From JACQZU01 sp041908165 (GTDB lineage: Bacteria; Acidobacteriota; Holophagae; Holophagales; Holophagaceae): a DNA stretch of 64,000 nucleotides. The notes under the pieces were generated by a model. It worked only from the letters and a program-made list of their open reading frames with translations, did not search any database and was not told the DNA's origin. The DNA lies in the NCBI GenBank assembly GCA_041908165.1, contig JAYRFV010000136.1, forward strand, positions 1 to 64,000. Reading direction: 5' to 3'. Below, one piece after another: positions 6,986 to 15,224 of this stretch. The translations under genes and the position numbers were made by a program. Positions within the stretch are counted from its first letter, which is position 1; every line of letters begins with the position of its first letter.

Positions 6986-7786
6986 TCAGGTGAACATCCG
7001 GATCTTGAGCAGCAGCAGCGGCTCGGCCACGCGCAGGCGGGGGACCTGGGTGAGCACGCTGCCGCGCTCGGCCTGCCCGATCCCGGCCACGACCCTGCCC
7101 TCCGCGTCGAGCAGCTCGCCGAGGCAGACGTTGTAGGTCGCGCCGTGGTCCGCCGTGAACCCCGCGGCGAAGGCCTCCGGCCCGGAAAAGCCTTCGAACC
7201 CGATGGAGAACCGGTCGCCATAGGTGAAGGAGCCCTCCGGGGCCTTCCAGGCGGGCTCGCCGCCCTGGAAGGAGAAGTGGTGGAACTCCTCCAGCCGCTC
7301 GCTGCCCATCTGCGCGAGCCCCTCGTAGCCGTGGCCCTGCCGGCCGTAGCTGTCCTCGAGCCGCACCAGGTCGGACTTGGCATTGGGCGATTCGGTCTCG
7401 AGCAGCAGCACGCCCTCGAGGGCCATGGCCTTGCTGGCGTGGAAGACCCCGGGGTCCAGGTTGACGGCATCCCCCGCCGACAGGAAATGGCGCTGGTGGA
7501 AGGTGTTGCACAGGGCCTTCCCGGACAGCACGGACAGGGCGGTGCGCTTGTTCGGATGGCAGTGCATGGAGGTGGCGTGGTCCTTCTGGATGTGCAGGAA
7601 CCAGACCGCAACCCGCCGGTTCTCGAAGATGAGGAACTCGTAGCCCCAGGGCTTGCGCACCACCTTGTCGCGGTAGTCCGGCGGCTGCGGAGCCTGGCTC
7701 AAGGTGCGGGTCTCGAGCACCTGCTGCAGGGTCCGCCGGTCCTTGTCGGAAGCCGACACCCGCTTGAGCGGCCGGGGCGCGTTCAC
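6986..7786 (-). CDS. Cupin-domain protein (sugar-phosphate isomerase/epimerase-like)
   Basis: 266 residues. After an N-terminal helix (about 1-40) a cupin barrel shows motif 1 with His75 and His77 (MHCHPNK) and motif 2 GDAVNLDPGVFHAS with His116. The acidic ligand usual in motif 1 is not apparent, so the metal site would be three-His. The WGYE segment before motif 1 is common in mannose-6-phosphate-isomerase-like cupins of polysaccharide loci. The GTG start overlaps the stop of the upstream fucose-synthase-like gene (GTGA). The C-terminal 130 residues are unassigned. Confidence 0.75.
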   Translation of the reverse strand: MNAPRPLKRVSASDKDRRTLQQVLETRTLSQAPQPPDYRDKVVRKPWGYEFLIFENRRVAVWFLHIQKDHATSMHCHPNKRTALSVLSGKALCNTFHQRHFLSAGDAVNLDPGVFHASKAMALEGVLLLETESPNAKSDLVRLEDSYGRQGHGYEGLAQMGSERLEEFHHFSFQGGEPAWKAPEGSFTYGDRFSIGFEGFSGPEAFAAGFTADHGATYNVCLGELLDAEGRVVAGIGQAERGSVLTQVPRLRVAEPLLLLKIRMFT

Positions 7787-8724
7787 GGCCCGCCCCCGGG
7801 GAAGCGCTCGCGGAAGTCGGCGTAGGTGCGGCGCAGGCCCTCCTCCAGGTCGACCGCGTAGCGCCAGCCGAGGTCGGTGAGCTTCTGCAGGTCGAGGGCC
7901 TTGCTGTGCACCCCGTCCGGCAGGGAGGTGTCGAACCACAGTTCGCCCTGGTAGCCGACGATCCGCACCAGCGCCTCGGCGATCTCGCGGATGCTGTGCT
8001 CCCGGCCGGTGCCCACGTTCAGGACCAGGTTCCCCTCGAAGTTGTCCATGAGGAAGATCGACGCTTCGGCGAGGTCGTCCACGTAGAGGAGGTCCCGCAC
8101 CGGCCGGCCGCTGCCCCAGACCGCCACCCGCGGCTCGCGGCGCAGCTTGGCCTGGTGGATGCGCTGCATCAGGGAGGGCACCACCAGCGAGGTGAGCTGA
8201 TCGGACTTCTGCTGCGGGCCGTAGAGGTTGGTCGGGATGACCGAGATGAAGTCGGTCCCGTACTGGCGGTTGTAGGATTCGCACAGCTTCAGGCCGGCCA
8301 GCTTGGCGATGGCGAAGGGCTCGCTGGTCGGCTCCAGGGGGCCGCTCAGCAGGTCGTCCTCCTTCATGGGCAACGGGCAGTTCTTCGGATAGATGCAGTT
8401 GCAGGCGAAGAACAGCAGTTTCTGCACATCGTTCAGGAAGGCCTGGTGCAGGACGTTGCTCTGGATCACCAGGTTCTCGTGCAGGAAGTCCGCGCGGTAG
8501 GTGTGGTTGGCGTAGATCCCGCCGATCTTGCCGGCGGCGAGGAACACCAGGTCCGGACGCTCGCTGCGGAAGAAGTCCGCCACCGCCCGCTGGTCCAGCA
8601 GGTCGAGTTCCCCCCGCGGGACCGTCAGCAGGTTGGTGTACCCGCGCTGGCGCAGCTGCCGCACCAGGGCCGAGCCGACCATGCCGGCGTGGCCCGCGAC
8701 GAAGATCTTCCGGTCCAGGTCCAT
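7783..8724 (-). CDS. GDP-fucose-synthase-like SDR with replaced catalytic residues
   Basis: 313 residues of the Fcl/WcaG family: NAD(P) loop GHAGMVG, GKIGGI, NCIYPK, NLYGP and WGSGRPVRDLLYVDD all align. In E. coli GMER the key residues are Ser107, Cys109, Tyr136, Lys140 and His179. Here they read Cys108, Cys110, Phe137, Lys141 and Leu180, so only Cys and Lys remain. The Tyr-to-Phe change (PFAIAKLAG instead of PYAIAK) should remove normal 4-keto reduction, and the His loss should impair epimerisation. The paralogue at 15217-16146 is intact. It may have a different activity or a binding role. Confidence 0.85.
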   Translation of the reverse strand: MDLDRKIFVAGHAGMVGSALVRQLRQRGYTNLLTVPRGELDLLDQRAVADFFRSERPDLVFLAAGKIGGIYANHTYRADFLHENLVIQSNVLHQAFLNDVQKLLFFACNCIYPKNCPLPMKEDDLLSGPLEPTSEPFAIAKLAGLKLCESYNRQYGTDFISVIPTNLYGPQQKSDQLTSLVVPSLMQRIHQAKLRREPRVAVWGSGRPVRDLLYVDDLAEASIFLMDNFEGNLVLNVGTGREHSIREIAEALVRIVGYQGELWFDTSLPDGVHSKALDLQKLTDLGWRYAVDLEEGLRRTYADFRERFPGGGP

Positions 8725-8731
8725 CGGGGCC

Positions 8732-9265
8732 TCAGCTGCCCTGCAGGCGTTCCACGTGGGCCACCACGGCCTTCATGAAATCCCCGTTGTTGGCGTAGTG
8801 GGGGCTGGTGATGAAGTTGCGGTCGACGACCACCGGCACCTTGTGCTGGTAGTCGGCCCCGGAGTTGCGCAGGTCGGCCTCGATGCTCCAGTAGGCGGTC
8901 ATCCTGCGGCCGCGGGTGATGCCGGCGGAGATCAGCACCCAGGGGCCGTGGCAGATGGCGGCGATCAGCTTGCCCCGGGCGTCCATGCCGCGCAGGAACT
9001 CCAGCACCTCGGGCAGCAGCCGCACCCGGTCGGGGCCCTCGAAGCCGCCGGGGATGAGCACCAGGTCGAAGCGGTCCGGGTCGAGGTCGGCGGTGGCCAT
9101 GGTCGCCCGCGCCGGCACGCCGAACTTGCCGGTCACGGGCTGGCCGCTGCCGGTGGCCACCTCCACCGCGCAGCCGGCCTCCAGCAGCCGGTAGTAGGGG
9201 TAGACGTACTCCTCGTCCTGGAAGCCCTGCCCGGGGATGATCACGGCCTGGACGGTTCGGGACAT
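8732..9265 (-). CDS. DJ-1/PfpI-family protein
   Basis: 177 residues with the nucleophile elbow AAICHGPW (Cys105, His106) and the Glu pair near residue 18, typical of PfpI/YhbO proteins (glyoxalase III, deglycase or protease-like chemistry has been reported in the family). The ATG at 9265 follows GGAGG at 7 bases; a start six codons earlier is possible. In this operon a role on a reactive carbonyl sugar intermediate is an inference. The next gene begins 7 bases downstream. Confidence 0.85.
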   Translation of the reverse strand: MSRTVQAVIIPGQGFQDEEYVYPYYRLLEAGCAVEVATGSGQPVTGKFGVPARATMATADLDPDRFDLVLIPGGFEGPDRVRLLPEVLEFLRGMDARGKLIAAICHGPWVLISAGITRGRRMTAYWSIEADLRNSGADYQHKVPVVVDRNFITSPHYANNGDFMKAVVAHVERLQGS

Positions 9266-9279
9266 GGCGGCTCCTCCAC

Positions 9280-10398
9280 TCATTCGATCACGGTGACGGA
9301 GACGCCGTGGCGCTCCAGGGTTTCCGGAGGGAGGTGCACCCCCAGCCCGGGCAGTCCAGGGATGCCGACGCGGCCGTCCGCGAAGACGAGGGGCTCGCGC
9401 AGCAGCTCCTCGTAGACCGCATTGCCCGAGGTGTCCATCTCGAGCAGCCGGGTGCCGGGGGCGGCGGCCATCAGGTGGAGGGTGGCGGCCAGCAGGACGC
9501 CGGAGGAGAAGTTGTGCGGGGAGACCGGGGTCCCCCAGGCGTCGGCGAGGAAGCACACGGCCCGCGCTTCCCAGAGGCCGCCGCAGCGGCCGATGTCGGG
9601 CATGACCACGTCCACGGCGCGCGCCTCCAGGAGGGCCTTGAACCCGTGCAGGCGGAACTCGTTCTCCCCGGCGGCGAGGGGGACCGGCGAGTGGGCCCGC
9701 AGGGCGGCCAGCGCAGCGAGGTGCTCGGGGTGCAGGGGCTCCTCGATCCAGAGCAGGTCGAATTCGGCCCAGCGCCGGACCGCCTCCCGGGCGGCCAGCA
9801 GGTCGTAGCCCGCGTTCAGGTCGACCATCAGGTCGAGGCCGGGGCCGATGGCCCGGCGCACCGCCCGCAGCCGCTCCGCATCCTCCCGGGGGGTGCCGCG
9901 GCCGATGTGGACCTTGAGCGCGCGGTAGCCCCGGTCGCGGATCCCGGCCGCGACCCCGGCCATCGCCCCGGCGTCCTCCTGCCAGTAGACGTCGCTGGCG
10001 TAGGCTTCGACGGAATCCCGGCAGCGGCCGCCCAGGAGCGCATGGACCGGGACCCCCCGCGCCTGGCCGAACAGGTCCCAGCAGGCCATCTCGACGGCCG
10101 AGGCCGCGGCGACCGCCGAACCCTTGCGCTCGTAGTAGACCGCGGACTCGAGCAGCCTCGCCCGGACCGCCTCGATGGCGCAGGGATCCAGGCCCAGGGT
10201 GGCGCGCCCGAGACCGCCCTCCAGCAGGGCCCGGGCGAGGCCGGCATTGCCCACGGCCTCGCCCAGGCCCGTGGAGCCGTCCTCTGCGGTCAGCCGCACC
10301 AGGGCGTGGGCGCGCTGCGAGAAGCCCCCGCGGGAGATGGCCATGGTCGCGCCGAGCTCCTTGCGGAGCTCGACCACCTCGACCTTGACGATCCTCAT
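9280..10398 (-). CDS. Enolase-superfamily (mandelate racemase-like) sugar-acid dehydratase or epimerase
   Basis: 372 residues with capping domain (about 1-125) and barrel. By position it aligns with mandelate racemase with an offset of two: metal ligands Asp193, Glu219 and Glu245, the Asp268/His295 dyad, and Lys162 for Lys164. The second Lys of the KxK motif (Lys166) is His164 (LKVHIG). Enzymes of this subgroup remove the alpha proton of a carboxylate, most often acid-sugar dehydration. It overlaps the TPR-glycosyltransferase stop by 4 bases (ATGA). An acid-sugar substrate inside a nucleotide-sugar operon is unusual. Confidence 0.85.
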   Translation of the reverse strand: MRIVKVEVVELRKELGATMAISRGGFSQRAHALVRLTAEDGSTGLGEAVGNAGLARALLEGGLGRATLGLDPCAIEAVRARLLESAVYYERKGSAVAAASAVEMACWDLFGQARGVPVHALLGGRCRDSVEAYASDVYWQEDAGAMAGVAAGIRDRGYRALKVHIGRGTPREDAERLRAVRRAIGPGLDLMVDLNAGYDLLAAREAVRRWAEFDLLWIEEPLHPEHLAALAALRAHSPVPLAAGENEFRLHGFKALLEARAVDVVMPDIGRCGGLWEARAVCFLADAWGTPVSPHNFSSGVLLAATLHLMAAAPGTRLLEMDTSGNAVYEELLREPLVFADGRVGIPGLPGLGVHLPPETLERHGVSVTVIE

Positions 10399-12248
10399 GG
10401 CCGCACCCCCCGCAGGCCGTCGGCCGGCGCCGGGAACCGGCGCGGATCGAGCAGCGGGGCCAGCAGCGCCTGCGGGCTCAGGTGCGCGGCGTGGTAGTCG
10501 CGCAGGGCCTGGATGGTCGCCGGGCGGTCCAGGTCGCGCAGGGCGCGCAGGGTGAGGTTGTATTCGTGCACCTGTTCCACGCGGAAGTAGTGGGTGCCCG
10601 CCTCCAGGCCGGGCAGGGGCGGCACGTCCTGGCCGTCCCGGGCGATGTAGATCGGCATGCAGCCCCGGGAGATCGCCTCGGCGAAGCGGCCCGAAAAGAC
10701 CTCCGGATAGCGGGCCTGGACGCCTTCGAAGCCGGTGTCCATCGGATCCGGAGTGCGGGCGGTCGAGGTGATCGTCGCCACCGAGTTCTCGAGCACGTCC
10801 AGGAAGTACTTCATCGGCTTCGAATTGTTCAGTGAGTTGAAATCGCGCGTTGTCGTGTTGACGAACAGCTTGACGTTGTCGAGCCGGGCGAACTCCGCGA
10901 CGGCGTTCAGGCGCAGCCGCTTCGCGCTGCCGATGTAGGAGATCTCGTAGGCCCGGTTCTCCGGGAAGCGGGTGAACACGGACTCGGTGAACACGGTCGG
11001 CAGCGAGGGGGTGGTGTCGATCTTCTCGAGCAGGTCCGGGCGCCCGTAGAGCTGGAGCATCCCGCGGACGCCCTGGTAGGGGCACCAGACCACGGTCGAG
11101 ACCCGGTGGGCCGCCTCGATCACGTCGACGATGCGGCCCCGCGGGTAGGCGTCGCCGATGAAGGTGACGATGCACCCGACCCTGGCCCTCAGCTTCTCCA
11201 CCAGGGCGTCGTCCTTGAACCACACCGAGGAGGCCAGTTCGTCGCTGGTCTCGAAGTTGATCTCGAGGATGCAGCAGTCGAAGGACTGCTCGTCCAGGAG
11301 CCTGGACAGGTCGCCGGGGTCGATCAGGATCCGGCGGTCCCGGAAATTCCATTTTGGTTTTGTTATTGAATAATTCAAATATTTTAGCGATTGTTCGAAA
11401 TGGAAGTACAAATCGCTGTCGAGCGGGTGGTCCCCGCACTCGCCGTCCTTGCCGGTCATGTAGGGAGGGAGCAGGAAGAGCGCCCTGCCCGGCCGTTCCG
11501 GTCCGGATTCGGCCCGGGCCAGCCCGTCCAGGCGCGCCTGCACCGCGATCCCCGAGTGGAGCAGGGGGTTCTCGCGGTTCTCCAGCGCCTTCAGGTGGCC
11601 GGGGTCGAGGGCCAGGGCGCGCTCGTAGCAGGCCAGGGCGTCGTCGCAGCGGCCCAGGCGCAGGAGCGTGTTGCCGCGGTTGCAGAGCGCATCGGGCCAG
11701 TCCGGGCACAGGGCCAGCGCCTGGTCGTGGCTGGCCAGGGCCTCCTCGAGCCGGTCCAGCTGCTCCAGGACGACCCCGCGGCTCATCAGCGCGGCGGCGG
11801 ATCCCGGCTGCAGGGCCAGGAGCCGGTCCAGCCGCTGCAGCGCCTCCGCGGGGCGGTCCAGGGCGCCCAGGGCCGCGGCGCAGTTCAGCAGGGCGTCCGG
11901 CTGATCCGGATTGAAGCGCAGGCAGAACTGGAAGTGGGTCAGGGCCTCCTGGGCCCGCCCGAGCCCCCACAGGGCGTTGCCCCGGTTCAGGTGGGCCAGC
12001 GCGGAACGCGGATTGAGCTCCAGGGCCCGGTCGAGGGGCCCGAGGGCGCCGGCGAAGTCCCCCTGCTGGTTCCTGACCACCCCCAGCAGGTGGTGGGCGA
12101 CGAAATCCTCCGGGGCACGTTCCAGCGCCTCCCGGTATCCCGCCTCGGCCGCCTCCAGGTCGCCGGCCCGGTGCCGTTCCTGGGCCTCCTCCAGGAGCCT
12201 CGAGGGGTCCCGCGGGGATCCTGGGGGTTGGGGTGCCTCAGCTGGCAT
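10395..12248 (-). CDS. TPR protein with C-terminal glycosyltransferase-like domain (not OGT)
   Basis: 617 residues. About six 34-residue TPRs (residues 15-218) are closely like those of the OGT array. The C-terminal about 390 residues lack OGT motifs and instead carry AYEISYIGSAKR and FSGRFAEAISRGCMPIY, the pattern of exostosin-like or CgeB-like transferases. Base composition changes with the domain: parts of the second half (10800-10870, 11340-11400) are AT-rich, unlike the TPR half. This points to domain shuffling. The ATG at 12248 has GAGGAG at 8 bases. It is the first gene of the coupled operon. The TPR-plus-transferase layout recalls Caulobacter FlmG, which glycosylates flagellin. Confidence 0.8.
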   Translation of the reverse strand: MPAEAPQPPGSPRDPSRLLEEAQERHRAGDLEAAEAGYREALERAPEDFVAHHLLGVVRNQQGDFAGALGPLDRALELNPRSALAHLNRGNALWGLGRAQEALTHFQFCLRFNPDQPDALLNCAAALGALDRPAEALQRLDRLLALQPGSAAALMSRGVVLEQLDRLEEALASHDQALALCPDWPDALCNRGNTLLRLGRCDDALACYERALALDPGHLKALENRENPLLHSGIAVQARLDGLARAESGPERPGRALFLLPPYMTGKDGECGDHPLDSDLYFHFEQSLKYLNYSITKPKWNFRDRRILIDPGDLSRLLDEQSFDCCILEINFETSDELASSVWFKDDALVEKLRARVGCIVTFIGDAYPRGRIVDVIEAAHRVSTVVWCPYQGVRGMLQLYGRPDLLEKIDTTPSLPTVFTESVFTRFPENRAYEISYIGSAKRLRLNAVAEFARLDNVKLFVNTTTRDFNSLNNSKPMKYFLDVLENSVATITSTARTPDPMDTGFEGVQARYPEVFSGRFAEAISRGCMPIYIARDGQDVPPLPGLEAGTHYFRVEQVHEYNLTLRALRDLDRPATIQALRDYHAAHLSPQALLAPLLDPRRFPAPADGLRGVRP

Positions 12249-12284
12249 GGAAGGGGCTCCTCGGTCAGGCCAAGGGTGCAGTCT

Positions 12285-12301
12285 TTGCAATTCTTGGACC
12301 G
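12285..12301 (-). promoter_or_regulatory. Sigma-54-like promoter of the 12248-3029 operon
   Basis: On the minus strand CGG, eight bases, then TTGCAA gives the strict GG-N10-GC spacing with a consensus -12 box. The expected start lies about 27 bases before the TPR-glycosyltransferase ATG. The whole divergent gap 12249-12402 is 154 bases, so promoters for both operons must be here. No clear boxes were found for the plus-strand operon. Confidence 0.4.
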
Positions 12302-12402
12302 GATTCTAGCACCGGGGCGCCGGTGGAACCGCGCCGCCTGGCGGTACCATCCCTGAACCACGGGCGGCGGTGGCGTCCTACCCCGGGCAGCGGGAGACCA
12401 GC

Positions 12403-13341
12403 ATGGGCCAGCACATCCTCATCACCGGCGGCGCCGGCTACCTGGGATCGATCGCCGCGGCGCGCCTGCTCGACGCGGGACACCGGGTGACCGTGCTGGA
12501 CAACCTGATGTACGGCCAGGGCCACCTGTTCCACCTCTGCGCCAACCCCGGCTTCGACTTCGTCCTCGGCGACGCGCGCGAGGAGCGGGTGGTGGCCCCG
12601 CTGGTCCGCAGGGCGGACGCCATCCTGCACCTCGCCTGCATCGTCGGCGCTTCGGCCTGCGACCGCGACCCGCTGGCGGCCCGCAGCACCAACGTCGATT
12701 CGGTGAGGCTGCTGGCCCGGCTGCGGAGCCCCGCCCAGCGGGTGGTCTACCCGACCACCAACAGCGGCTACGGCACCAAGAGCGGCGCCACCTTCTGCAC
12801 CGAGGAGACGCCGCTGGACCCGATCAGCCTCTACGGGGCCACCAAGGTCGAGGCCGAGCGGCTGCTGCTGGACGAGCCGAACACCATCGCCTTCCGCCTC
12901 GCCACGGTGTTCGGCATGTCCCCGCGCATGCGCCTGGACCTGCTGGTGAACCACTTCACCCTGACCGCGGTGACCGACCGCTACCTGGTCATCTTCGAGA
13001 AGGACTTCAAGCGCAACTACGTGCACATCCGCGACGTCGCCGACGCCTTCCTGTACGCCCTCGAGCACGGCGACGCCATGGTCGGCCGGCCCTTCAACCT
13101 CGGCCTGGACGACGCCAACCTCTCCAAGGCCGAACTGGCGGAGGCGATCCGCCGGCAGGTGCCCGGGTTCTTCATCCACTACGCGGAACTGGGCTCCGAT
13201 CCGGACAAGCGCAACTACATCGTCTCCAACCAGCGTCTGCGCGAGGCCGGCTTCGAGGCCCGCCGCTCGCTCGAGGACGGCATCGCGGAACTGATCAAGG
13301 GCTACCGGATGCTCGGCCGCGGACCGCACCGGAATGCCTGA
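12403..13341 (+). CDS. NAD-dependent epimerase/dehydratase (extended SDR)
   Basis: 312 residues with the cofactor loop TGGAGYLGS near the N-terminus and the catalytic YGATK (Tyr-X3-Lys) with upstream TTNSGYG. Later segments NYVHIRDVADAF and FNLGLDDANLSK are typical of nucleotide-sugar epimerases. The ATG follows GGGAG at 6 bases. It is the first gene of a five-gene plus-strand unit with HddC, HddA, a GDP-fucose-synthase-like enzyme and a ColD-like dehydratase, so a GDP-sugar substrate is likely. The exact reaction cannot be read from sequence. Confidence 0.85.
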   Translation: MGQHILITGGAGYLGSIAAARLLDAGHRVTVLDNLMYGQGHLFHLCANPGFDFVLGDAREERVVAPLVRRADAILHLACIVGASACDRDPLAARSTNVDSVRLLARLRSPAQRVVYPTTNSGYGTKSGATFCTEETPLDPISLYGATKVEAERLLLDEPNTIAFRLATVFGMSPRMRLDLLVNHFTLTAVTDRYLVIFEKDFKRNYVHIRDVADAFLYALEHGDAMVGRPFNLGLDDANLSKAELAEAIRRQVPGFFIHYAELGSDPDKRNYIVSNQRLREAGFEARRSLEDGIAELIKGYRMLGRGPHRNA

Positions 13342-14053
13342 ACGCGCCCGCCCGGTCACGGCGCTGATCCTGGCCGGCGGCCTGGGCACCCGGCTGCGGG
13401 CGGTGCTGACGGACCGTCCCAAGCCGCTGGCGGAGGTCGCGGGGCGGCCCTTCCTCTGCCGGCTCCTGGACCAGGTGGCCGCGGCCGGGCTGACGGAGGC
13501 CGTGCTGTGCACGGGTCACCTGGGGCAGCGCGTACAGGAGGCCCTGGGCACCCGCCACGGTCCGCTCCGCCTTCGCTACTCGCAGGAGGAGGCGCCGCTG
13601 GGCACGGGCGGCGCCCTGCGCCGGGCCGAACCCCTCGCCGGGGGCGACACCGTGCTGGCCCTGAACGGCGACTCCTACTTCGGCCTGCCCCTGGAGGCCT
13701 ACCTCGACTGGCACGGGCGCCTGGGCCTGGACTGCTCCCTCGCCGTCCGCCACGTGCAGGACGGGTCGCGCTACGGCCGCGTGGAGGCCGACGCGGAGGG
13801 CCGGGTGACCGCCTTCCTGGAAAAGGCCGAGGGCCCCGGTCCTTGCTGGATCAACGCCGGCCTCTACCTGATCAGCCGGGCGGCGCTCCGTTCGCTGCCT
13901 CCGGACCGGCCGCTCAGCCTGGAGCGCGAGGTCCTGCCGGAGTGGCTGGACCGGCTCCGGGCCTACCGCGCCGAGGGCCCCTTCCTGGACATCGGCACCC
14001 CGGAATCCCTGGCCTCCGCCGAGGGGTTCTTCCGCGCCGCGGGGAAGGCATAG
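13334..14053 (+). CDS. hddC: Nucleotidyltransferase, HddC-like (D-glycero-alpha-D-manno-heptose-1-phosphate guanylyltransferase)
   Basis: 239 residues, Rossmann-type NTP transferase with LAGGLGTRLR (13-22) and the following Lys30-Pro, then LNGDSYF for metal/sugar binding. Length and the immediate neighbour HddA match the heptose branch of the family, which makes GDP-heptose from heptose 1-phosphate and GTP. The ATG overlaps the SDR stop by 8 bases. A mannose-1-phosphate guanylyltransferase role is the main alternative. A second nucleotidyltransferase lies at 42096-42815. Confidence 0.8.
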   Translation: MPERARPVTALILAGGLGTRLRAVLTDRPKPLAEVAGRPFLCRLLDQVAAAGLTEAVLCTGHLGQRVQEALGTRHGPLRLRYSQEEAPLGTGGALRRAEPLAGGDTVLALNGDSYFGLPLEAYLDWHGRLGLDCSLAVRHVQDGSRYGRVEADAEGRVTAFLEKAEGPGPCWINAGLYLISRAALRSLPPDRPLSLEREVLPEWLDRLRAYRAEGPFLDIGTPESLASAEGFFRAAGKA

Positions 14054-14093
14054 AACTTGTTAGGCCCCCTCCGCTGCCAATTCCCGGTCAGGG

Positions 14094-14114
14094 ATCGGGC
14101 GATTCCTGCCCGAT
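14094..14114 (+). other. Short hairpin in the hddC-hddA gap
   Basis: ATCGGGC and GCCCGAT form a 7-base stem with a 7-base loop inside the 91-base gap between the two genes. It may be an mRNA processing or weak attenuation site. No U-run follows, and the downstream gene has its own AGGAGG site. Confidence 0.3.
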
Positions 14115-14144
14115 GGGAGGCCGGCGCCGCGCCCAGGAGGGTCC

Positions 14145-15224
14145 ATGATCATCAGCCGAACGCCCTACCGGGTCAGCTTCTTCGGTGGTGGCACGGACTA
14201 CCCGGCCTGGTTCCGGGAGCACGGCGGCGCCGCCCTGGCCACCACCATCGACAAGTACTGCTACATCACCTGCCGGCACCTGCCGCCCTTCTTCGAGCAC
14301 CGGATCCGTGTGGTCTACTCGCGGATCGAGAGCCGCCAGCGCCTGGAGGAGATCGAGCACCCCTCGGTCCGGGAGGTCCTGCGCTTCCTCGGCCTGGAGC
14401 GGGGCGTGGAGATCCACCATGACGGCGACCTGCCGGCCCGCAGCGGGATGGGGTCCAGCTCCGCCTTCACGGTGGGGCTGCTGAACGCCCTCTACGCCCT
14501 GCAGGGACGGATGCCGGACAAGCACCGGCTGGCCCAGGACGCGATCCACCTGGAACAGGAGGTGCTGAAGGAGACCGTGGGCAGCCAGGACCAGATCTCC
14601 GCCGCCTATGGCGGCTTCAACCACATCACCTTCCTGCCCAACGGCGAGTTCACGGTGCGGCCGATGACCCTGCCCCGGGGCCGGGTCCAGGAACTCAACG
14701 ACCACCTGCTCCTGCTCTACACCGGCATCAAGCGCACCGCCTCGGACGTGGCCGACAGCTACGTCCCCAACCTGGAGGCGCGGCGCAGGCAGCTGCGCAT
14801 CATCCGCGACCTGGTCGACGAGGCCACCTCGATCCTGGGCGGCCAGCAGGACCTGGGCGCCTTCGGCGACCTCCTGCACGAGGCCTGGGAGGCCAAGCGC
14901 GCCCTCAGCCCGCAGGTCAGCAACGCCGAGGTCGAGGCCATCTACCAGGAGGCGCGCAGCTGCGGCGCCCGCGGCGGCAAGCTGACGGGGGCCGGCGGGG
15001 GCGGCTTCATGCTGCTGTTCGCGCCGCCGGACCGCCACGCCGCCATCCGGGCGAGCCTGCAGCGGCTGCTCGACGTACCCTTCCGCTTCGAGTTCGGCGG
15101 CAGCCAGATCATCTTCTTCGATCCGGAGGCCGACTACTCCGCGGTGGAGCGGTCGCGGGAGGGGCAGACCCTGGCGGGCTTCCACGAACTGAAGGACGTC
15201 GACGGGGCCGGTCCCGTTGGCTAG
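14145..15224 (+). CDS. hddA: D-glycero-alpha-D-manno-heptose 7-phosphate kinase, HddA-like
   Basis: 359-residue GHMP kinase. The N-terminal ISRTPYRVSFFGGGTDYP and the ATP loop PARSGMGSSSAF (97-108) are the HddA pattern, as is the C-terminal KLTGAGGGGFMLL. HddA phosphorylates C-1 of heptose 7-phosphate, after which GmhB removes the 7-phosphate and HddC adds GMP; GmhA- and GmhB-like proteins are also in this window. AGGAGG precedes the ATG. The related fucokinase and L-arabinose kinase families are less likely. Confidence 0.88.
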   Translation: MIISRTPYRVSFFGGGTDYPAWFREHGGAALATTIDKYCYITCRHLPPFFEHRIRVVYSRIESRQRLEEIEHPSVREVLRFLGLERGVEIHHDGDLPARSGMGSSSAFTVGLLNALYALQGRMPDKHRLAQDAIHLEQEVLKETVGSQDQISAAYGGFNHITFLPNGEFTVRPMTLPRGRVQELNDHLLLLYTGIKRTASDVADSYVPNLEARRRQLRIIRDLVDEATSILGGQQDLGAFGDLLHEAWEAKRALSPQVSNAEVEAIYQEARSCGARGGKLTGAGGGGFMLLFAPPDRHAAIRASLQRLLDVPFRFEFGGSQIIFFDPEADYSAVERSREGQTLAGFHELKDVDGAGPVG

